Origin: Gammaproteobacteria bacterium UBA5078 | GTDB taxonomy: Bacteria; Pseudomonadota; Gammaproteobacteria; Pseudomonadales; Pseudohongiellaceae | Assembly (NCBI GenBank): GCA_002416505.1 | Contig: DIAM01000004.1 | Coordinates: 245,020 to 309,019 of the forward strand | Direction: 5' to 3' | DNA: 64,000 nt | Shown: positions 59,221-64,000 of the stretch, piece by piece | Layout: each line of letters begins with the position of its first letter | Position numbering within the stretch: the stretch's first letter is position 1 | Made by a program: the position numbers and the translations under genes | Notes under the pieces: generated by a model | Databases searched by the model: none | Told to the model about the DNA's origin: nothing | Seen by the model: only the letters and a program-made list of their open reading frames with translations

Positions 59221-60234
59221 CTACATATTCTTCATGCGGTGTTCCCAGCGGCGGCGCGCGAAGCGACGCATATTGGGTATGTCGTCGGTCTCGTCCATAA
59301 TCGGCTGACCGAGAATCGTCTCGATGATGTCTTCCATCGTTAACAAGCCTAGCCAAGTGCCATAGTCATCATAGACTAGACTCATATGCTGGTGCTCTTT
59401 GAGCAGGCTGGTCAGCACATTCTCGGCGCTCTCGTTATCCGTTATCACCTTAAGAGGCTTCATTAGTTCACTGACGAGCTGGGTCGGCTCTGCCTCTACT
59501 AGGTCGGAGCGGAAAACCACGCCGTGAGGATGCCCCTCGTCATCTAGGACTGGATAGCGAGAGAACTGGTCCTTACGCGACTGTTCGATTAGCTCCGCTA
59601 CGGTCGTGCTGGTCGTGACATATTCACAAACGGTACGAGGGGTCATGATGTCCCGCGCCTTGATATCGTGAAGATCGAGGATATTCGCGATTACGCGCTG
59701 CTCGTCTTGGTCGAGCTCGTCCAGTTCGCGCCCAAGGCTCGTCATGGCCTTGATCTCTGCGCGCAGATTCGAGATAGGCTTGCGCTCTCCCATCCATGAG
59801 TTGATATGGTCTGAGAGCCAAATGAAGGGCTTAAGAATCACGATCATGGGATTCAGGATAACGGGCAGGTAGGCTGCGAAATTGCGCCAATATCGCGCGC
59901 CAAGTGTCTTGGGGATGATTTCCGAGAAAATCAGGATGATCAGAGTCATCACTGCAGAGGCAATGCCGAGATAGCCATCGCCCATAAGCACAGTTACTTG
60001 GGAACCTACTCCGGCAGCCCCGCCCGTATGGGCGATGGTATTGAGGGTGAGAATCGCCGCTAAGGGCTGGTCAATTCGATCTTTTAATTTCCTAAGGCCC
60101 TCGTAGCGATGGGAGCCTTCTTCCTTAAGGTGAGCGATAAAGCTAGGCGTAATGCTTAGCAATGCAGCCTCTAGCAGGGAACATAGAAAAGAGATCGAGA
60201 CGGAAATCAGGACAAACGCGATGAGCAAACTCAT
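59221..60234 (-). CDS. CNNM/CBS-domain membrane protein (HlyC/CorC group)
   Basis: 337 residues. N-terminal DUF21/CNNM domain with membrane helices (LCSLLEAALLSITPSF, LTLNTIAHTGGAAGVG), then two CBS domains (about 200-320; IMTPRTVCEYV, FSRYPVLDDEGHPHGVV, LVYDDYGTWLGLLTMEDIIE). The C-terminal CorC_HlyC transporter-associated domain found in longer members is missing. Such proteins are linked to Mg2+/Co2+ efflux and divalent-metal homeostasis. Confidence 0.9.
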   Translation of the reverse strand: MSLLIAFVLISVSISFLCSLLEAALLSITPSFIAHLKEEGSHRYEGLRKLKDRIDQPLAAILTLNTIAHTGGAAGVGSQVTVLMGDGYLGIASAVMTLIILIFSEIIPKTLGARYWRNFAAYLPVILNPMIVILKPFIWLSDHINSWMGERKPISNLRAEIKAMTSLGRELDELDQDEQRVIANILDLHDIKARDIMTPRTVCEYVTTSTTVAELIEQSRKDQFSRYPVLDDEGHPHGVVFRSDLVEAEPTQLVSELMKPLKVITDNESAENVLTSLLKEHQHMSLVYDDYGTWLGLLTMEDIIETILGQPIMDETDDIPNMRRFARRRWEHRMKNM

Positions 60235-60296
60235 ACAGGGGGGTGATGCACTCCAAAATCAGGGAGACCAATACTACACCATCGCCCAGAGCAGCC

Positions 60297-61202
60297 TCAA
60301 CCGCTTTGACAACTGTCTGCCACTTTAAGCTGTGGGGCTGTGTCGGCTTGGATGAATGCGACGATACGGTCTAACACTTCGGGTGTACGTAGGATGCGAA
60401 AATGGCCCGTTCCCTCAACTTCGACAAACTGTGCTTGCGGCCAGTTCGTGTGCACGTTTTTTGACTGATGAATTGGGATAACCCGATCATCTTTGTCGTG
60501 CAATATCAGCGCGCTTTCGACGTTGATGGTCTTAACGAAATCGCTCACATTAAACCCCGCAACGTCTATATTCGCCGCCCGCAGACGCTCGATTAGGCGC
60601 TGCTGCACTTTATCCGACACGCCGACCCTGTCCGCCACGTCGCTAATTCGATCCGCGAAGCGGTCTGGGGTGGTCACCAACACCGCCTTCTTCAGTGACA
60701 GCAAGGGGTTCTGAAATAGCGCATAGCTTATCGCCACGCCACCGAAAGAGTGGCTAATAATCGATTCCACCTGTAACTCTTCCAATAGCTTCCCAACTAG
60801 CTCGGAGAACTCGATTGGATTAGTCGTCCCCCTACTACTAAAGCCATGCGCCGGGGCATCGAACGCGTGTATGTTAAAACCTTTCGCAATGAGCCGCTCG
60901 ATCAGGTCCGAAAAATTTCCCGCCTGCCCCTCCCAGCCATGAATTAGCAGCACCGCTGCGCCCGCTCCTGACCAATGATAGGTGCGGATACGAAAATCAC
61001 GAAACTCGATATCGGACTGCTTTGCTAGATTGAGCACGCCCTGCTCACTCTCGCGCAGCTTGATTAGCTGCGGATTGGTCAGCTTGTCGAAGGCGATGTT
61101 CGTGAAGGTCTCTGGGAACAGGTTCGACAATATAGAGATCAGCCTGCGCTTGAGTGTAGGCGAAGGATAGAATTTTAGTTTGAAAGTCTTGAAAACCGAC
61201 AT
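60297..61202 (-). CDS. Alpha/beta-hydrolase fold protein
   Basis: 301 residues. AVLLIHGWEGQAGNFSDL (oxyanion region), nucleophile elbow ISHSFGGVAISYAL (Ser), VILHDKDDRVIPIHQS (Asp) and a C-terminal GTGHFRILRTPEVL (His) give a complete catalytic triad. Likely an esterase; substrate unknown. The upstream AraC-type gene ends 15 bases before its start, so the two are probably cotranscribed. Confidence 0.9.
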   Translation of the reverse strand: MSVFKTFKLKFYPSPTLKRRLISILSNLFPETFTNIAFDKLTNPQLIKLRESEQGVLNLAKQSDIEFRDFRIRTYHWSGAGAAVLLIHGWEGQAGNFSDLIERLIAKGFNIHAFDAPAHGFSSRGTTNPIEFSELVGKLLEELQVESIISHSFGGVAISYALFQNPLLSLKKAVLVTTPDRFADRISDVADRVGVSDKVQQRLIERLRAANIDVAGFNVSDFVKTINVESALILHDKDDRVIPIHQSKNVHTNWPQAQFVEVEGTGHFRILRTPEVLDRIVAFIQADTAPQLKVADSCQSG

Positions 61203-61216
61203 GACGTGTACCTAGC

Positions 61217-62305
61217 TCAGGAAGCGCGGGCTCTAAACTCTCGGGGAGTCATACCATGAGTCTCTCTAAAAGCCTTATTGAATGCGGAGAGCGAATTGTA
61301 GCCTACATCCATCGCAATTTTCGCAATCGAATCTTCCGAATCGGCAATCAACTGGGTCGCCTCATTTATTCGATAGTAGTTTAGAAATTGATTGAAATTC
61401 CGAAAGCCCATAGCCTGATTGATTGTAGTGCGCAGCCTCTGTTCCGAGACAGACAGCGTGTCGCTGAGCCTACTAAGAGTTAAGCCGGTTTCTCTATAAG
61501 ATTTTTGTACGCTCATCAGCTCATCGATTCTTAGTTTTAGCTTTTCATCCTTGTTAGAAGCCTTTTCGCCAATCTTGTCATTAGAAATGCCGATATCGAC
61601 GTGAGATGCATTCTCTAGCAATAGCTCCGGATCTCTGTCGAATCTGAAGATGGCAAAGTTCAGGGATAGGGTCCACATAAATACCGCACCGTAGATCAAC
61701 GGACTCGCTATTCCAATAACGGAAATATTGCTGTGCGCAGGCAGCAATGATTGCAACAGAGGAAATAGTGCATCCACGGACAGCGTAAAAACGATGACAA
61801 GGCTCATGCTGATTACGAAGGGGAGTCGCAATCGTCGCCGTTCTTCCAGTAAATCCCCTCGACGTCCTTTAACTCCCAAGTAAATCACATCAAAGCTCAG
61901 ACCCACCATAATCAGCAATGGGAATAGCTCGCCTATATAGTAGCCCGTCATTCCGGTATCCAGATTCAGATAGTCCAGTACAAAATAGAGTGTCTGCAGC
62001 GTGAAATAGAGCGCTATTAGCCCCAGCCCATAGGCGGGGACTCTCTTCTCATCGGTGAAGAAGGTGACCGAGAACAGCCACAGTGCGGCGGGCGTGAGGA
62101 TAGCTAGGCTCGAGAGCAAGAAGTCGAGCGGAGCGATTGTGTCGATCACCGGAATGGCGCCAAGCAGGAACGAGGCGAGGCAGATCGTGAAAAATATCAG
62201 AAAACGGCCCAGACGCTGGCCTCGTGCCCGCGAATAGGTGTAACTGCCAAGCAGGAGCAGCTGTGAAATAGCTAGCCCCGATAAAAGGATATTGAGATCA
62301 TCCAT
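61217..62305 (-). CDS. Membrane-bound AraC-family transcriptional regulator
   Basis: 362 residues. The N-terminal two thirds are seven or so membrane helices (from SGLAISQLLLLGSYTYS to FMWTLSLNFAIF). The C-terminal AraC domain (about 255-360) has LSRLSDTLSVSEQRLRTTI, IAKIAMDVGYNSLSAFNKAFRE and the terminal GMTPREFRA. It probably senses a signal in the membrane. It is divergent from the cytochrome/copper-monooxygenase-like gene, and a natural candidate for its regulator. Confidence 0.93.
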   Translation of the reverse strand: MDDLNILLSGLAISQLLLLGSYTYSRARGQRLGRFLIFFTICLASFLLGAIPVIDTIAPLDFLLSSLAILTPAALWLFSVTFFTDEKRVPAYGLGLIALYFTLQTLYFVLDYLNLDTGMTGYYIGELFPLLIMVGLSFDVIYLGVKGRRGDLLEERRRLRLPFVISMSLVIVFTLSVDALFPLLQSLLPAHSNISVIGIASPLIYGAVFMWTLSLNFAIFRFDRDPELLLENASHVDIGISNDKIGEKASNKDEKLKLRIDELMSVQKSYRETGLTLSRLSDTLSVSEQRLRTTINQAMGFRNFNQFLNYYRINEATQLIADSEDSIAKIAMDVGYNSLSAFNKAFRETHGMTPREFRARAS

Positions 62306-62583
62306 AAAAATATTGAAGCCCGTTTACGTCAATAACGCTATTTGTGAACTGGAGTGAACGGCATATTGCTCCCTGACCTAGGCAATGAGGCGGGTAAACG
62401 ATTGCTAATCTTTGAAAAAGTGCCAATTCTCAGAAAACGCTCAGCATTAGCAACTTATCAGGAAGTATTCTTTGTCGAAAAAGGAGTAACCTGACAGCCG
62501 AAACACGATTATACAGTTTTCTGTGTGTTTTACACACTCGGGCTGTAACAACCCCTGCGATAAGAAGATTGAAGGAGAAATAC
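62306..62583. promoter_or_regulatory. Divergent regulatory region with inverted repeats
   Basis: No gene. A GTGTGT-TTT-ACACAC stem (62523-62537) lies within an ACAGCC...GGCTGT pair (about 62499-62550), forming a nested structure before the ribosome binding site AGGAGAA of the plus-strand gene. CGTTTAC and GTAAACG also occur as distant inverted copies near 62321 and 62394. These are candidate AraC-type or mRNA control sites; unproven. Confidence 0.4.
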
Positions 62584-64000
62584 ATGCGAATTTCGTCATT
62601 AATAAACAAAGGCTTGCTGCTGGCATTTTCGGGGCTAGCTTTCTCGCCTCTATTGGCCGCTCAGGAAGTGACATTCCATAAAGATATCGAGCCGATACTA
62701 CAACGTAGTTGTCAGACTTGTCACCGGGACGGCGGCGTTGCCCCAATGCCATTGGTAACCTATGACGAGACGGCTCCATTTGCCGGGCTCATTGAGTATA
62801 AAACGAGTCTACGCGACCGCGCCGGCGCTATGCCGCCTTTCTATGCAGAGAAGAATATCGGCATTCAACACATCAAGGATGACCCTTCACTGACTGACGC
62901 GGAGCTTGCCGCGATCTCCACTTGGGCGCGTTCAGGCGCACCACAGGGCGATGCTGCCGACGCTCCGGCGCCGCTGGTGTTCGACAATAATGCCAAGTGG
63001 AAGCTCGGCGAGCCTGATCAGATTGTGCGACTCAAGGATTTCCTCATGGAAGGGGGGCGACCCGACTGGTGGGGCGAGCTTCCTAGTGTGAGCACTGGCA
63101 TGACGGAAGACCGCTACGTGAAGTCCGTTGAAATCATTGAAGTAAACGACGTGAATGAAGGTGTGGCCGCGTCCGATACCGTGGGTGGTTTGTATATATT
63201 CCACCACATGATCTGGCGTACGGAAGTTGTAGACGAGAATGGCAAAATCATTCCTGGTCAGTCTGTTTCCTTCCCCGTTCACGAAGTGGGTCGCAATGGC
63301 GACGTCTTCGACCCGGAAGCGGGCCCATTACTGGCAGCGAACACCGCTTTCTTCACCGATTCGGTGCATATGCACTCCAATGGGCGTGATACGGTTGGTC
63401 ACTTGGAGATAGGCTTCAGGTTCCACCCGAGAGGCTATGAGCCCAAGTACAAATCTGCCATTAGTATCCTAGGCAATGGTGTGGATATCAGCGTTGAAGG
63501 TGATGCTAAGGATCAGGAATTACATGCCTATCAAGTACTAACGCAAAATACCAAAGTCATCACCTTTGAGCCTCACCTGCACGCCCCTGGCGAGCGTATG
63601 TGTCTGGAGGCTATCTGGGGTTATTCTGTGGAGACTATTTCCTGCGTGGGCTATGACCACAACTGGGTGAGAGGATACGGCTTCGAAGATAACTACACGC
63701 CACTGCTGCCTAAGGGCACTATTCTTCACATCACTGGCTATTTCGACAACACCAAGGCCAATCCCAATGTGCCGGATCCACGCAACTGGCAGGGTTCGGG
63801 TAACCGCTCGGTAACCAATATGTTTATCGACTTAGGCATCCGCGTGACCATGACTGACGAGCAGTTCGATGAAGAGATGGAGAAGCGCCGCAACAATCTG
63901 AACCTTGGTCCAAACGATCACGTGATTGGTTGCCCTCTATGTCTAGCACCGCTGGTATGGCCTCTCGAGTCAGATTCAGCCAATGCTAACGAGCAACTGG
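62584..64000 (+). CDS. Secreted cytochrome c / copper type II monooxygenase-like protein, 3' end outside window
   Basis: 472 codons visible, no stop before the window end. Signal peptide about residues 1-26 (ends PLLAA-Q). Heme-binding CQTCH (Cys43, Cys46, His47) in an N-terminal cytochrome c-type segment, then a copper-oxygenase-like region with HH (207-208), HMH (262-264), HLH (331-333) and Met413, in the order and spacing expected of peptidylglycine/dopamine monooxygenase-type copper sites. Near the end, CPLC suggests another disulfide or metal site. A periplasmic or exported redox enzyme; substrate unknown. RBS AGGAGAA eight bases upstream. Divergent from a membrane AraC regulator. Confidence 0.75.
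   Translation, partial: MRISSLINKGLLLAFSGLAFSPLLAAQEVTFHKDIEPILQRSCQTCHRDGGVAPMPLVTYDETAPFAGLIEYKTSLRDRAGAMPPFYAEKNIGIQHIKDDPSLTDAELAAISTWARSGAPQGDAADAPAPLVFDNNAKWKLGEPDQIVRLKDFLMEGGRPDWWGELPSVSTGMTEDRYVKSVEIIEVNDVNEGVAASDTVGGLYIFHHMIWRTEVVDENGKIIPGQSVSFPVHEVGRNGDVFDPEAGPLLAANTAFFTDSVHMHSNGRDTVGHLEIGFRFHPRGYEPKYKSAISILGNGVDISVEGDAKDQELHAYQVLTQNTKVITFEPHLHAPGERMCLEAIWGYSVETISCVGYDHNWVRGYGFEDNYTPLLPKGTILHITGYFDNTKANPNVPDPRNWQGSGNRSVTNMFIDLGIRVTMTDEQFDEEMEKRRNNLNLGPNDHVIGCPLCLAPLVWPLESDSANANEQL

Noticed and set aside
1..64000. CRISPR array, tRNA/rRNA genes, integrase or prophage genes
   Set aside because: No regularly spaced repeats, cloverleaf-like or rRNA segments, and no phage or integrase proteins were seen anywhere in the window.

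Overview
The window looks like a chromosomal segment of a free-living, probably marine, gammaproteobacterium. The evidence is the gammaproteobacterial gene blocks cmoA-cmoB, rpmB-rpmG next to radC and coaBC, algC-argB-slmA, pyrE-rph-yicC, gmk-rpoZ-spoT-(ridA)-recG and ubiA. SlmA, HexR, YaaA, RlmA and YciA are also typical of this class, and a fused TRAP permease and a large Mrp-type cation/proton antiporter operon suit a marine lifestyle. I cannot name the family or genus from sequence alone. Coding density is very high, and I see no rRNA, tRNA, CRISPR array, prophage or complete insertion sequence.

Layout. 1-5.4 kb: 3' part of a TRAP permease, a serine hydrolase, a YgjP-like metalloprotease, then cmoAB (tRNA wobble modification). 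5.4-6.8 kb: a single-copy RAYT-type (REP-associated) transposase-like gene with a damaged HUH motif. 6.8-15.1 kb: housekeeping genes for ribosomal proteins L28/L33, RadC, CoA synthesis, hexose-phosphate mutase, arginine synthesis, nucleoid occlusion, pyrimidine synthesis and RNA processing. 15.3-19 kb: SIMPL protein, a GST with a divergent WYL regulator and a palindromic operator between them, and a lipoprotein/YqaE pair. 19-33.9 kb: HrpB, Gmk, RpoZ, SpoT, RidA, RecG, an HDOD protein, UbiA, glutaryl-CoA dehydrogenase, UvrD (with a likely LexA box) and ArfB.

33.9-41.3 kb is one minus-strand operon of nine genes encoding an Mrp/Mnh antiporter with three proton-channel-type subunits. It ends at a strong terminator. 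Beside it lie a small repeat-containing membrane-anchored protein and a divergent OmpR-type two-component system. 44-52 kb carries a mixture: YciA, YaaA, a DUF938 methyltransferase, a TonB-N-like protein without a TonB C-domain, an SGNH hydrolase, RlmA with a substituted zinc ligand, and an M32 carboxypeptidase.

52-59 kb is accessory: small single-domain enzymes, exporters and two decayed genes (DUF2306-like and DUF1697-like fragments) flanking a methyltransferase. 58-64 kb: HexR, a REP-like palindrome in a convergent gap, a CNNM/CBS membrane protein, a hydrolase, a membrane-bound AraC regulator and, divergent from it, a secreted cytochrome c / copper-monooxygenase-like protein that runs off the window.

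I did not find a clearly new multi-gene system. The best candidates for something undescribed are the secreted heme/copper protein with its AraC neighbour (61.2-64 kb), the two-component system with its repeat peptide (41.4-43.9 kb), the WYL/GST operator, and the RAYT/REP pair.
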